This document shows positions 25,080 through 38,407 of a DNA stretch of 64,000 nt, one piece after another. The stretch's first letter is position 1. The number at the start of each line of letters is the position of its first letter. The DNA comes from Streptomyces carminius (GTDB taxonomy: Bacteria > Actinomycetota > Actinomycetes > Streptomycetales > Streptomycetaceae). Made by a program: the position numbers and the translations under genes. Below the pieces are notes generated by a model. That model searched no databases. It was given only the letters and a program-made list of their open reading frames with translations, and was not told the DNA's origin. Location: contig NZ_PGGW01000039.1 in NCBI RefSeq assembly GCF_002794255.1, positions 62,001 to 126,000 on the forward strand. The letters run 5' to 3'.

Positions 25080-25183
25080 CGGACGGGCGGGCGGGCGGGC
25101 GGGTATCCCGGGCCGGTGCTCCGCGACAGGCAGGACCGCGACAGGCAGGACCTGAGGCGTCCGCCCCCGGACGACGCGGGACG

Positions 25184-25234
25184 ACACACCGGTGGCCCGG
25201 CCGTACACGACGTACGGCCGGGCCACCGGTGTGT
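25184..25234. terminator. 23-bp perfect hairpin between convergent genes
   Basis: Arms 25184-25206 and 25212-25234 pair perfectly around ACGAC. It lies between the accessory gene and serC, which converge, so it ends both transcripts. It is one of the longest stems in the window. Confidence 0.8.
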
Positions 25235-25248
25235 CCGCGCCGGAGCGC

Positions 25249-29512
<4,264 letters not shown>

Positions 29513-29514
29513 CT

Positions 29515-29541
29515 TTTTCCGGAGTGGAGCGCTCCGGAAAA
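29515..29541. terminator. Hairpin after the FAD/Fe-S dehydrogenase
   Basis: TTTTCCGGAG (29515-29524) pairs perfectly with CTCCGGAAAA (29532-29541) three bases after the stop. A second stem CCCTGTC/GACAGGG follows at 29543-29558. Together they are a good terminator. The remaining 200 bases before the protease gene are relatively AT-rich leader without a gene. Confidence 0.7.
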
Positions 29542-29762
29542 TCCCTGTCGGGACAGGGTGCCGGATAGCGGGAAAATCTCCGGAGTGCACCCGAAGAAGG
29601 TGCGAAGCGCCTGTTCGCAGGCTTGTTGCCACGGGGACGGCATGTCGGTTTCTCGCGGCTTTTATCCGTCTTTGTGGACCTCCCCTCTGGTTGTTCGATG
29701 TGGCGCGAAAGCGATTGTGAGGGCAGGTGCCCGAAGATAGTGTCCCGGGAAATCTGATTTCG

Positions 29763-30566
29763 ATGGGGTGGGAAGTAGTGCGCTCGAAGAGAATCGGAAA
29801 AATCGTTCTCGCTTTTGTCTCCGTGATTTCCCTGGGGATCGGGGCCGCCGGCCCGGCCGCCGCGGACTCCGCCCCGGCCCCCGGGGCCGGGAAGACCGGA
29901 GCGGTGGGCAAGGGCGGCCCCGAGGGCATCATCGGGGGCGAGACCGCCGACTCCTCCCGGGGCATGGCGGCCCTCCACCACAACGGATCCTTCCGGTGTT
30001 CCGGGTCGATCGTCGACAACCGGTGGGTGCTGACCGCCAGGCACTGCCTGTACGAAGGCGGCGACAGGATTCCGGACTCCCAGCTCACGGTCCGGGTCAA
30101 GAGCCGGAACCGCACCAGTGGCGGGGGTGTCGTGGCGATATCCGACTCGAAGGTCAGGACCAACCACGACATCGCGATGCTCAAGCTCAACCGCTCCGCG
30201 AACGCCGAACCGGTACGCCTCGCCACCGCCAACCCCAAGGTCGGCGCCACCACCTACGTGTTCGGCTGGGGCCGGACCTGTGCGGACTGCGCTCCCAGCA
30301 CCCTGCTGAAGCGGGCGACGATGCGGGTCGAGAGCATCCATGACGACGACTGGCACGGCGGCCGGGCCATCCGCGCCTCGGCGATCAACGGGCGCTTCTG
30401 CCGGGGAGACTCGGGCGGCCCGCTGTTCAAGCTCGTGGACGGGAAGCGCTACCAGGTGGGAGTCGTCTCCGCGGCGACCATCGGCTGTCCCGCCAACGGT
30501 GAATTCCTCTTCGCGAGCACGCCCACCAGCCTCACCTGGATCCAGAACGTCATGAGGGACTTCTGA
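29763..30566 (+). CDS. Secreted trypsin-like serine protease (S1 family)
   Basis: A 267-residue precursor. A signal peptide ends near AAGPAAADS and a Gly/Ala-rich pro-region follows. The mature enzyme probably starts at IIGGETADSS. The catalytic triad is His94 (LTARHCLYEG), Asp136 (NHDIAML) and Ser217 (CRGDSGGPLF). Cysteines suit the usual disulfides. A GTG at 29778 (VRSKRIGK) is an alternative start with better ribosome-site spacing. The phospholipase-like gene follows after 45 bases and is probably in the same operon. Both products act outside the cell. Confidence 0.88.
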   Translation: MGWEVVRSKRIGKIVLAFVSVISLGIGAAGPAAADSAPAPGAGKTGAVGKGGPEGIIGGETADSSRGMAALHHNGSFRCSGSIVDNRWVLTARHCLYEGGDRIPDSQLTVRVKSRNRTSGGGVVAISDSKVRTNHDIAMLKLNRSANAEPVRLATANPKVGATTYVFGWGRTCADCAPSTLLKRATMRVESIHDDDWHGGRAIRASAINGRFCRGDSGGPLFKLVDGKRYQVGVVSAATIGCPANGEFLFASTPTSLTWIQNVMRDF

Positions 30567-30611
30567 CCCTTCCGCGGACAGCCCACCGGACCCAAGGGAG
30601 GACGACCCACC

Positions 30612-31772
30612 ATGACCGGACGCGCCGTCACGGCGGCACTGCTGCTCGGCGCCCTGCTGGCCCCGGCCGGTCCCGCGATCGCGGGACCGGCCGGGGAGGC
30701 CGCCGCGCCCGTCACCACCGGAGCGGTCTTCAACGATCCCCGGGGCACCACGGCCCGGAAGAACGCCGTCAAGGACCACATCATCGGCGCGCTCAACGCC
30801 ACGCAGAGCGGGCGGACCGTCCGCGCCGCCCTGTACGCGCTGACCGACCAGGACTACGCGGACGCGCTGATCGCGGCGCACGACCGGGGCATCCAGGTCA
30901 GGGTCGTGCTGGACTCCACGTACGCGGACCGGCCCGCCGCACGGAGCGTGCGGAGCGCACTCGGCGGGGACACCTCGGGCGGCTCGTGGGTGCGGGTGTG
31001 CACCGCGGGCCGGGCCTGCATCGCCGACGCCCCCGCGGACGTGAACCCGATCAACCACAACAAGTTCTTCACCTTCTCCCGGATCGGAAGTGCGGGCGAG
31101 GCGGAGGACGTGGTGATCCAGACCTCCGCGAACCAGACCTCCCTCAACGTGGAGAAGTACTGGAACAACGCCTACACCGTCGTCGGCAACACCGACCTCT
31201 ACTCGGCCTACGTGTCGTACTTCAACGACCTGGCCGCCATGCGGAAGGACGGCGACTACTTCCGTCAGGGCAAGGTGGGCACGGCGAAGTACTACTTCTT
31301 CCCGCAGGCCACCGGTGACCTCGTGGTCGACGTGCTGGACAACGTGACCTGCACGGGCAACACCTCGGTGGGCACGGACACGCACCGGACGGTGGTACGG
31401 GTCAGCGCCTTCGCCCTGCACCGGGACGCGGTGGCGCGCAAGCTCCGGACGCTGGCGGACCAGGACTGCTGGGTGGAGGTGGTGTACGCCGAGAGCAACG
31501 ACGTCGGGATCATGCAGGGACACCGCCGGCTGAAGCTGTACCGGCTCAACACCACGGACGGCCACCTGGTGCACTCGAAGTACCTGACCATCGAGGGCAA
31601 CTACGCGGGCCATCCGGACACCAAGTGGACCTTCACCGGTTCGCACAACCTGGACCACTCCTCGCTCCGGGAGAACGACGAGGCCCTGCTCCGGTTGGAG
31701 GGCGCGGCACCGCACGACGCCTACAAGCGGAACTTCCTCGACATGCGGGCCGTCGCCACGGCCGTCGGCTGA
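30612..31772 (+). CDS. Secreted phospholipase D-like protein with altered HKD motifs
   Basis: A 386-residue protein with a signal peptide (TGRAVTAALLLGALLAPAGP, likely cut after AIA). Two PLD-type halves are visible: NHNKFFTFSRI and VHSKYLTIEGN, each with HxK. The Asp of HxKx4D is Ser in the first and Glu in the second, so the motifs are not canonical. Cysteine pairs suggest extracellular disulfides. It follows the S1 protease gene closely. It may hydrolyse phospholipid or nucleic acid phosphodiesters; the changed acidic residues make activity uncertain. Confidence 0.8.
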   Translation: MTGRAVTAALLLGALLAPAGPAIAGPAGEAAAPVTTGAVFNDPRGTTARKNAVKDHIIGALNATQSGRTVRAALYALTDQDYADALIAAHDRGIQVRVVLDSTYADRPAARSVRSALGGDTSGGSWVRVCTAGRACIADAPADVNPINHNKFFTFSRIGSAGEAEDVVIQTSANQTSLNVEKYWNNAYTVVGNTDLYSAYVSYFNDLAAMRKDGDYFRQGKVGTAKYYFFPQATGDLVVDVLDNVTCTGNTSVGTDTHRTVVRVSAFALHRDAVARKLRTLADQDCWVEVVYAESNDVGIMQGHRRLKLYRLNTTDGHLVHSKYLTIEGNYAGHPDTKWTFTGSHNLDHSSLRENDEALLRLEGAAPHDAYKRNFLDMRAVATAVG

Positions 31773-31828
31773 CGCCGGGACGCGGTCCGAAGCCCTCGGT
31801 ACCGGCGCGGGCGTGACATCCGGGAGAG

Positions 31829-31866
31829 CGGCGGGCCCCGGCGGAACATTCCGCCGGGGCCCGCCG
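31829..31866. terminator. 18-bp hairpin between convergent genes
   Basis: A perfect 18-bp stem (31829-31846 with 31849-31866) with only CA between the arms. It lies between the phospholipase-like gene and the citrate synthase gene. Confidence 0.78.
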
Positions 31867-31887
31867 GCCGCCGCATGGGTCCGCCGG

Positions 31888-32988
31888 TCAGCGGGCGATC
31901 TCGGTGTAGCCCTCGATCTCGCGCGGGCTGCGCGGCCCGGGACCGATGTAGTGCGCGGAGGGCCGCACCAGCCGCCCGGTGCGCTTCTGCTCCAGGATGT
32001 GCGCCGACCAGCCGGCGGTGCGGGCGCAGGTGAACATCGAGGTGAACATGTGCGCCGGGACCTCGGCGAAGTCCAGCACGATGGCCGCCCAGAACTCCAC
32101 GTTGGTGGCCAGCACCCGGTCCGGACGCCGGTTGTGCAGCTCCTCCAGCGCCGCCTTCTCCAGCGCCTCGGCGATCTCGAAGCGCGGCGCGCCCAGCTCC
32201 CTGGCGGTACGGCGCAGCACCCTCGCCCGCGGGTCCTCGGCGCGGTAGACGCGGTGGCCGAAGCCCATCAGGCGCTCGCCCCGGTCCAGGGCCTGCCTGA
32301 CGTACGCCCCGGCGTCCCCGGTCCGCTCGATCTCCTCGATCATGCCCAGCACCCGGGAGGGCGCGCCGCCGTGCAGCGGGCCGGACATCGCGCCGACCGC
32401 GCCCGACAACGACGCCGCCACATCCGCCCCGGTGGAGGCGATGACCCGGGCGGTGAAGGTGGAGGCGTTCATGCCGTGCTCGGCGGCCGACGTCCAGTAG
32501 GCGTCCACGGCCGCGACGTGCTTGGGGTCGGGCTCGCCCCGCCAGCGGCGCATGAAGCGCTCCACGACGGTCTCGGCCTTGTCGATCTCCTGCTGCGGGA
32601 CCATCGGCAGGCCCTGGCCGCGCGCCGACTGGGCGACGTAGGACAGCGCCATCACGGCGGCCCGCGCCAGGTCCTCGCGGGCCTGCTTCTCGTCGATGTC
32701 CAGCAGCGGTTTCAGGCCCCACACGGGCGCCAGCATCGCCAGCGCGGACTGCACGTCCACCCGGATGTCACCGGAGTGCACCGGGATGGGGAAGGGCTCG
32801 GCCGGGGGCAGGCCGGGGGTGAAGCCGCCGTCCACCAGCAGGCCCCACACGTTCTCGAAGGAGACATGGCCCACCAGGTCCTCGATGTCCACGCCCCGAT
32901 AGCGGAGCGCGCCGCCCTCCTTGTCGGGTTCGGCGATCTCCGTCTCGAACGCGACGACACCTTCGAGGCCGGGTACGAAGTCGGACAT
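31888..32988 (-). CDS. Citrate synthase 2
   Basis: A 366-residue type I citrate synthase family enzyme that condenses oxaloacetate and acetyl-CoA. Active-site blocks are EHGMNASTFTARV, GPLHGGAPSRV and MGFGHRVYR. It is shorter than the main GltA-type synthases and starts MSDFVPGLEGVVAFETEIAE, the form called citrate synthase 2 or CitA in streptomycetes. AGGAG lies 7 bases before the ATG. It is divergent from pdxH. A 2-methylcitrate synthase activity cannot be excluded. Confidence 0.92.
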   Translation of the reverse strand: MSDFVPGLEGVVAFETEIAEPDKEGGALRYRGVDIEDLVGHVSFENVWGLLVDGGFTPGLPPAEPFPIPVHSGDIRVDVQSALAMLAPVWGLKPLLDIDEKQAREDLARAAVMALSYVAQSARGQGLPMVPQQEIDKAETVVERFMRRWRGEPDPKHVAAVDAYWTSAAEHGMNASTFTARVIASTGADVAASLSGAVGAMSGPLHGGAPSRVLGMIEEIERTGDAGAYVRQALDRGERLMGFGHRVYRAEDPRARVLRRTARELGAPRFEIAEALEKAALEELHNRRPDRVLATNVEFWAAIVLDFAEVPAHMFTSMFTCARTAGWSAHILEQKRTGRLVRPSAHYIGPGPRSPREIEGYTEIAR

Positions 32989-33355
32989 GAGGCGGCTCCT
33001 CGTATGTGGTTCGGCGGGAGGGCGACGGCGGGTGCCCGTAAGGGCCTGGTCGGCTCTCGGCGGGTGCACCGGAGCGGTCCCGCCGCCCGGGGGGAGACCG
33101 GCGGTCCGGGCCGGTACCCGGGTCATGCCCCGCTGCCGGTGGTCACCGGCAGCGACTGGTCGGACACGATAGCCCGCGGTGTGCGATGGCCACAGTCGTC
33201 CAGCCAGCGATTCTGTCGGTTTCAGCAGATGCGGGGAAGGGTGAGATGCGGCACACTCCGCATTCCGCCGACAGCAGGTGTGGGGAAAGTGGGGAAAGGG
33301 CAGACTGGCCCACCGCGATCCCGGGTGAGCGGCGGTCGTGCGGCAAGATGAACAT

Positions 33356-34048
33356 GTGCCCGAAACCGACGACGCAGCCCGTGCGGCCCTCGCCCACCGC
33401 CCGCATCTCGACCCCGCCGAGATGCGGGCCCAGTACCGGGCGGAGGGCCTGGGGGAGGCCGATCTCGCCGCCGACCCGTACGAGCAGTTCCTGCGCTGGT
33501 TCGAGGACGCGGTGACCGGCGGTCTGCACGAGCCGAACGCGATGGTGCTGTCGACGGCGGACGGGCGGGGGCGGCCCAGCTCCCGCACGGTGCTGCTCAA
33601 GCAGTTCGACCGGCGCGGCTTCGTCTTCTACACCAACTACGGCTCCCGCAAGGGGCGCGACATCGAGGCGAACCCGTACGTCTCGCTGCTCTTCCCCTGG
33701 CACGCCGTCGCCCGCCAGGTGATCATCAGCGGTACGGCCGGGCGCACCGGCCGGGACGAGACGGCGGCCTACTTCCGCACCCGCCCGCACGGCTCGCAGC
33801 TCGGCGCGTGGGCCAGCGAGCAGTCCGCGGCGGTGGCCTCGCGCGAGGAGCTGGACCGCACCTACGCGGACCTGGCGGCCCGCTATCCCGAGACCGAGGG
33901 TGTCCCCGTGCCGCCGCGCTGGGGCGGCTACCGGGTGCGGCCGGAGACGGTGGAGTTCTGGCAGGGCCGTCTCAACCGTCTCCACGACCGGCTGCGCTAC
34001 GTCAGGACGGGCCCGTCGTCCTGGACGGTCGAGCGGCTCTGTCCCTGA
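33356..34048 (+). CDS. pdxH: Pyridoxamine 5'-phosphate oxidase
   Basis: A 230-residue FMN enzyme that makes pyridoxal phosphate. Diagnostic blocks are [19 protein letters not shown], the FMN site around [24 protein letters not shown], and the C-terminal substrate site [19 protein letters not shown]. The start is GTG at 33356, followed by [15 protein letters not shown] six codons upstream is possible, and no ribosome site precedes either, so the message may be leaderless. It is divergent from the citrate synthase gene. Confidence 0.94.
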   Translation: MPETDDAARAALAHRPHLDPAEMRAQYRAEGLGEADLAADPYEQFLRWFEDAVTGGLHEPNAMVLSTADGRGRPSSRTVLLKQFDRRGFVFYTNYGSRKGRDIEANPYVSLLFPWHAVARQVIISGTAGRTGRDETAAYFRTRPHGSQLGAWASEQSAAVASREELDRTYADLAARYPETEGVPVPPRWGGYRVRPETVEFWQGRLNRLHDRLRYVRTGPSSWTVERLCP

Positions 34049-34613
34049 GGGGAGCCCTGCCGGGGCGCGGTGGTGTGTTCCGGGCCGCTGGTACCGGGGC
34101 GGGCTGCCCGGTCCGGGGTGCGGGTCCGGGGCCCCGGCGGTCCTGGTCCGTGCCCTCGGGGAGGGCGGGACCGTGGGGCTCTGCGGGATCGCCCGCCGCT
34201 TCCGTCCCGGTGGTGCGCGGGTCCGCGCGCGGAGTTGCCGGTCCCGTAGGCCGGGGGCCGGAGACGCAGGCGACCCGCGGGCCTGGCCCCGGTCGCGTGA
34301 GACGCGAAGGGGGTCGGTCGGACGTACCGACAGCCCGCGGGTCGGGTGACTGCTCGGGATTGGCCGGCGGTGGCCGGCATCACGCTGTGACGTCGGCCCC
34401 TAGGCCGCAGTCACCTCACGCGTCCGGTATTCACTCATTAGTCCGAACCACCTCCCTTCTCGTGTACCTCGCACGTTATGCGCCGCGCCCCGGGACGGGC
34501 AAGCGAATTTCGGGGGAACAACGATTTTCCGGAACTCCGTGTGCGCCCGGTCACGTTCGAGTTGAATGATCGGGGGAGTGCAGTTGCGCGCAGCGTCCAG
34601 CCGGGGGTGCCAG
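34049..34613. other. Long intergenic region with one tiny minus-strand frame
   Basis: These 565 bases hold no standard gene. The left half is GC-rich and featureless. The right half (about 34430-34560) is AT-richer and looks like promoter DNA for both directions. It includes the tiny frame at 34400-34438 with its own promoter-like elements. Confidence 0.5.
34400..34438 (-). CDS. Possible 12-residue leader peptide
   Basis: An ATG frame of 12 codons, MSEYRTREVTAA, preceded by AAGGGAGGTGG (12 bases spacing). TTGCCC and CATAAC lie further upstream with a 16-base spacer. The strong ribosome site is the main reason to list it. It is too short to judge by composition, and no downstream gene on the minus strand needs it. 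It could be part of a small RNA. Confidence 0.25.
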   Translation of the reverse strand: MSEYRTREVTAA

Positions 34614-36134
34614 GTGACCGCTCAGTCCGAGACCCACTCCGAACACGGCGCCGGTGACGGGAGAGAGATCGGCACCGCCGCCGGGCCCGTCCCGCCGCGG
34701 CTCGCCGACTGCGGGGACGAGCAGCTCCTCGCCGCGCTGCTGGAGGGCATGGACGCGGCGCTGTTCGCGTTCGACGCGGACGGCGCCGTGACCCACTGGA
34801 ACCGCGAGGCCGAGCGCATCCTGGGCTGGACCCAGGAGGAGGCCGTCGGCCGCCGGTGGCTGACCGGCTGGGCGGTCCGCGCGGCCGACGCCGAGGACGT
34901 CCGGGCGCGGCTGCTCGGCGCGATGAAGGCGCCCGGCCGCCAGGTCCACGAGGTCGCGCTGCTGCGCAAGGACGGCGGGCGGGTGCTGGTGCGCATGCAG
35001 TCCTCCGGGGTGCGCGGTCCGGACGGGCGGCCGGCCGGGGTGTACTGCGCGTTCAGCGAGGTGCACACCCAGATCGGCCTGGAGCGGTCGATCGCCCTGA
35101 GCGAGGCGCTGTTCGAGGACGCCGGCTGGGGCGTGGTCCTGGTCGACGCCGATCTGCGGCCGGCCATCGCCAACGTCCATGCCGCCCGCGCGCTGCGGGT
35201 CGGCCGCACGGCGCTGCTCGGCCGGCCGCTGGGCGAGCTGGTGGACCAGGGCGTGGAGGAGCTGGAGAGCGCGCTGCAGCAGGTGCTGGCGGAGGGCCCG
35301 CAGCCCGGACCGGCGGAGCTGTGGGTGACACTGCGCGCGGAACCCGGCAAGGCGGGCAAGGCGAACAAGACGGACGATGCCGGCAGGGAGACCAGGGGGG
35401 ACAAGGGGGGCCGGACGGACCGGGCGGGCCGCGATTCCGGTGGCGACCCGGGCCGGGACCTGCGCCGCTGCTGGCGCAGCGGCTTCCTGCGGCTGGTGTC
35501 GCCGATGGCGGAGGAGACGCCGGTGCCGCTGGGGGTGGCGTGGTTCTTCCAGGACGTCACCGAGGCCAGGCGGGCCGAGCAGGACGCGGCCCGGTTCCGC
35601 TTCCGGGGCAACCAGCTCCACCGGGCGGCCCGGGCGGCGGCCGAGTGCGAGGACCCGATGGAGTCGGCGACGGTCCATCTGGACTTCGCCCTGGCGGGCT
35701 TCGCCGACCACGCCCTGCTCGACCTGGTGGCGGGCGGGCCGGACGGGCCGGGAGGACCGGGCGGTGCCGACGGCGCCTCGGCGGTCCGGCTGGTCCGCAC
35801 CGCCGAGGCGCCGGCCCTCGGCTCGGCGGCGACGGGCGTCCCGGTCCGCTATCCGGAGGGCCACCCGGCGTTCCAGGCGTACGAGCGCTGCGGCCCGGTC
35901 CGCGCGAGTGCGGGCGGTCCGGCGGCGGAGGGCTGGGCGCGGGCCCGCAGGTGGCCGGAGGGCACGGTGCACGGCCTGTGCGTGGTGCTGCGCAGCCGCG
36001 GCCGCTCGCTGGGGGTGCTCACGTTCCTGCGGGGGGCGAGCCGGCGCGGCTTCGACCGTTCGGACGCCGCCTACGCGGAGAGCGTCGCGGACCGCGTCGC
36101 CGCCGCGGTCGACCTGGCCCGCGCCCTGGCCTGA
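34614..36134 (+). CDS. PAS/GAF-type sensory protein
   Basis: A 506-residue soluble signalling protein. A first PAS domain (about 30-150) has ALFAFDADGAVTHWNREAER, LGWTQEEAVGR and LLRKDGGRVLVR. A second PAS-like domain (WGVVLVDADLRPAIANVHAA) follows. After a Gly/Asp-rich insert there is a C-terminal GAF-like domain ending with RSDAAYAESVADRVAAAVDL. There is no kinase or phosphatase output domain, unlike related PAS-PP2C proteins. I chose GTG 34614 because GGGGGTG precedes it; ATG 34566 is an upstream alternative. The ligand is unknown. Confidence 0.75.
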   Translation: MTAQSETHSEHGAGDGREIGTAAGPVPPRLADCGDEQLLAALLEGMDAALFAFDADGAVTHWNREAERILGWTQEEAVGRRWLTGWAVRAADAEDVRARLLGAMKAPGRQVHEVALLRKDGGRVLVRMQSSGVRGPDGRPAGVYCAFSEVHTQIGLERSIALSEALFEDAGWGVVLVDADLRPAIANVHAARALRVGRTALLGRPLGELVDQGVEELESALQQVLAEGPQPGPAELWVTLRAEPGKAGKANKTDDAGRETRGDKGGRTDRAGRDSGGDPGRDLRRCWRSGFLRLVSPMAEETPVPLGVAWFFQDVTEARRAEQDAARFRFRGNQLHRAARAAAECEDPMESATVHLDFALAGFADHALLDLVAGGPDGPGGPGGADGASAVRLVRTAEAPALGSAATGVPVRYPEGHPAFQAYERCGPVRASAGGPAAEGWARARRWPEGTVHGLCVVLRSRGRSLGVLTFLRGASRRGFDRSDAAYAESVADRVAAAVDLARALA

Positions 36135-36170
36135 GCCGGCCGGGTCCCGCGGCCCGGGCGGCCGGGCCGG

Positions 36171-36926
36171 TCAGCGGCGGTAGAGGATGCGGTCCGCGTA
36201 CTCGGTCATCACCCGGTCGTTCCACTCGTGGCCGCCGTCCACGTTCCCCGAGCGCAGCAGGGGCGGCACGGTGCCGCGGGCGGCCAGCTCGCCCGCCGCC
36301 GAGGCGGTGACCGCCTGCATGATCGCGCTCGTGACCACCGTCGAGGCCGGGGCGAAGGGCGCGTCGATCCCGTCCGCGGTCAGCTCCGCGTCCCCCACCG
36401 CGATCTTGCTGTCCACGACGACGTCGCAGTGGTCCTTCAGGAACGTGCCCGAGGCGTTGCGCGGTGCGGTGGTCGCCGCGTACGCGACCGAGGTGACCCC
36501 GATCACCCGCAGACCGAGCTCCCGGGCATGGGAGGCCATCTCCACGGGCAGGGTGTTGCGGCCGGACAGGGAGATCACCACCAGGACGTCACCGGCCCGC
36601 ACCGGCCCGGTGTCCAGCACGGCGGACGCCAGCCCCGCCACCCGCTCCAGCGCGCTGCCCAGGGTGGCGGGCACCACGTCGACGCCGGTGGCGCCGGGCA
36701 CGGGCAGCAGGTTCAGCACGGCCAGGCCGCCGGCCCGGTAGACCACGTCCTGGGCGGGCAGCGAGGAGTGCCCCGCGCCGAAGGCGAAGATCCGGCCGCC
36801 GGCGCTGAAGGCGTCGGCGATCAGCCTCCCGGCCGCCGCGATGGTGCCGGCCTCCTCCGCCCGCACCCGCTCCAGCAGGCCGACGGCCGCGTCGAAGAAC
36901 CGCTCGGCCAGGGTGTCCTCGCTCAT
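36171..36926 (-). CDS. SIS domain protein (UPF0309 type)
   Basis: A 251-residue sugar isomerase-fold protein. It has FAFGAGHSSLPAQDVVYRAGG near the N-terminus and the sugar-phosphate-binding loop VLVVISLSGRNTLPVEMA. It ends DRVMTEYADRILYRR. It matches the UPF0309 group of phospho-sugar-binding proteins related to GmhA and MurQ. The ATG at 36926 has GGAGAGAG upstream. It is convergent with the PAS gene. The natural sugar phosphate is not known. Confidence 0.85.
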   Translation of the reverse strand: MSEDTLAERFFDAAVGLLERVRAEEAGTIAAAGRLIADAFSAGGRIFAFGAGHSSLPAQDVVYRAGGLAVLNLLPVPGATGVDVVPATLGSALERVAGLASAVLDTGPVRAGDVLVVISLSGRNTLPVEMASHARELGLRVIGVTSVAYAATTAPRNASGTFLKDHCDVVVDSKIAVGDAELTADGIDAPFAPASTVVTSAIMQAVTASAAGELAARGTVPPLLRSGNVDGGHEWNDRVMTEYADRILYRR

Positions 36927-36944
36927 CCTCGGTCTCTCTCCGCT

Positions 36945-36974
36945 CTCTCCGGGTGCTCTCCGGGTGCTCTCCGG
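36945..36974. repeat. Tandem 11-bp repeat upstream of the SIS gene
   Basis: CTCTCCGGGTG is repeated twice in full and once partly (36945-36955, 36956-36966, 36967-36974). It lies just before the ribosome site of the SIS gene. It may arise from slippage; no function is assigned. Confidence 0.6.
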
Positions 36975-37153
36975 CGGCCGGCCGGGCACGGTCCGCGCGC
37001 CGTCGCCGGTCCGGGCGCACCGGCTCACGGTGAGGTCTGGACCACTGCGCTGTCAATGCGGCCGCCGACGGGGTCCGCCCGGCCGGGCACGGTTGCCGTC
37101 CTCATGCGTCAGAATTGAGGCCGGAGCACCGCACGAACCGACGAGGGGCATGC

Positions 37154-37849
37154 ATGTCCGGACTCATCGACACCACGGAGATGTATCTCCGCACCATCCT
37201 CGAGCTGGAGGAGGAGGGTGTGGTGCCCATGCGTGCCCGTATCGCCGAGCGGCTCGACCAGAGCGGCCCGACGGTCAGCCAGACGGTGGCGCGCATGCAG
37301 CGTGACGGGCTGCTCACGGTGGCCGGCGACCGGCATCTGGAGCTGACCGAGGAGGGCCGGCGACTGGCCACCCGGGTGATGCGCAAGCACCGGCTGGCCG
37401 AGTGCCTGCTCGTCGACGTGATCGGGCTGGAGTGGGAGCAGGTGCACGCGGAGGCGTGCCGCTGGGAGCACGTGATGAGCGAGGCGGTCGAGCGCCGGGT
37501 GCTCGAACTGCTGCGGCACCCCACGGAGTCGCCGTACGGCAACCCGATCCCGGGGCTGGCGGAGCTGGGCGAGACGTCCGAGGCGGCGCCGTTCCTGAGC
37601 GACGACATGGTGAGCCTGTCGGAGCTGGACGCGGGCTCCGACGGCAAGACGGTCGTCGTGCGCCGGATCGGCGAGCCCATCCAGACGGACGCCCAGCTCA
37701 TGTACACGCTGCGCAGGGCCGGTGTGCAGCCGGGCGCGGTGGTCAGCGTGACGGCCGGCGCGGGGGGCGGTGTGCAGGTCGGCAGCAGCGGGGAGGCCGC
37801 CGAGCTGACCCCCGACGTGGCCGCGCACGTGTTCGTCGCCAGGCGCTGA
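37154..37849 (+). CDS. dmdR1: DtxR/IdeR family iron-dependent repressor
   Basis: A 231-residue metal-dependent regulator. It has an N-terminal winged helix (RIAERLDQSGPTVSQTVARM), a dimer and metal domain (RKHRLAECLLVDVIGLEWEQ, EACRWEHVMSEAVERRVLEL, HPTESPYGNPIPG) and an SH3-like C-terminal domain. This sequence is nearly that of the Streptomyces iron regulator DmdR1, which binds iron boxes and represses siderophore genes when Fe2+ is present. GAGGGG precedes the ATG at 37154. Long open frames also exist antisense, which is of interest because an antisense gene (adm) is known for dmdR1. Confidence 0.93.
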   Translation: MSGLIDTTEMYLRTILELEEEGVVPMRARIAERLDQSGPTVSQTVARMQRDGLLTVAGDRHLELTEEGRRLATRVMRKHRLAECLLVDVIGLEWEQVHAEACRWEHVMSEAVERRVLELLRHPTESPYGNPIPGLAELGETSEAAPFLSDDMVSLSELDAGSDGKTVVVRRIGEPIQTDAQLMYTLRRAGVQPGAVVSVTAGAGGGVQVGSSGEAAELTPDVAAHVFVARR

Positions 37850-38346
37850 GCGGGCCGGCTGCCCGCCCGCCCGGACGTCCCGCCCGCGGTCGCGGGGACC
37901 CGGTGGGGATCCGGCGGGCACCTGACGGAGCGGTGGAGGCCGCCGGGGCCGCCGGGGTGGCCGGAGTTGGCCGGAACGCGAGCGGTGGGCGCGGTGGCAT
38001 GGCAGTCTTTCGGGGTCGCGCGCACCTGAGGCCGGGACGCGTCGGACAGAGGTGAACATCGAAGCGGAACGCCGCACTTGAACGCCGAGGCGGAAGGGGA
38101 GCCGTCCATGGGACTGTCGGACCGTCAGGGTCCCGGCGCTGCCGTCCGCCGGGACCCCGCCTCCCCGTGGTCCCCCCGCCCGCTTCCCCCTGGTGCGACC
38201 CCGAGCCCCGAACTCCCGGGGCCGCTCCCCGCGGGCCGTTGTCCCCGAGTGGCCCGCCTCCCGGTAGCTGTCTCCCCTCGCTCCGGCCGGACGACACTCG
38301 CTGATCGTCACTCAAAAGAGGGGTGTTGCACGTCAGATGGGCTTGT
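37850..38346. other. Intergenic region after dmdR1
   Basis: About 500 bases without a convincing plus-strand gene. Open frames on the minus strand (37102-38109 and 37743-38315) cover part of it but show shadow-like composition. The right end leads into the LexA-like box and the promoter of the next gene. Confidence 0.4.
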
Positions 38347-38362
38347 TCGAATAGAAGTTCGA
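38347..38362 (+). promoter_or_regulatory. LexA (SOS) box candidate
   Basis: TCGAATAGAAGTTCGA differs at one base from the actinobacterial SOS box TCGAAC-N4-GTTCGA. It lies 46 bases before the hydrolase start, overlapping a plausible promoter position. LexA repression and damage induction of the gene are inferred. Confidence 0.55.
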
Positions 38363-38407
38363 TAGCGTGGCAGCGGCAAGCGGACGGAGCGGACAGGAGG
38401 AATGGGG

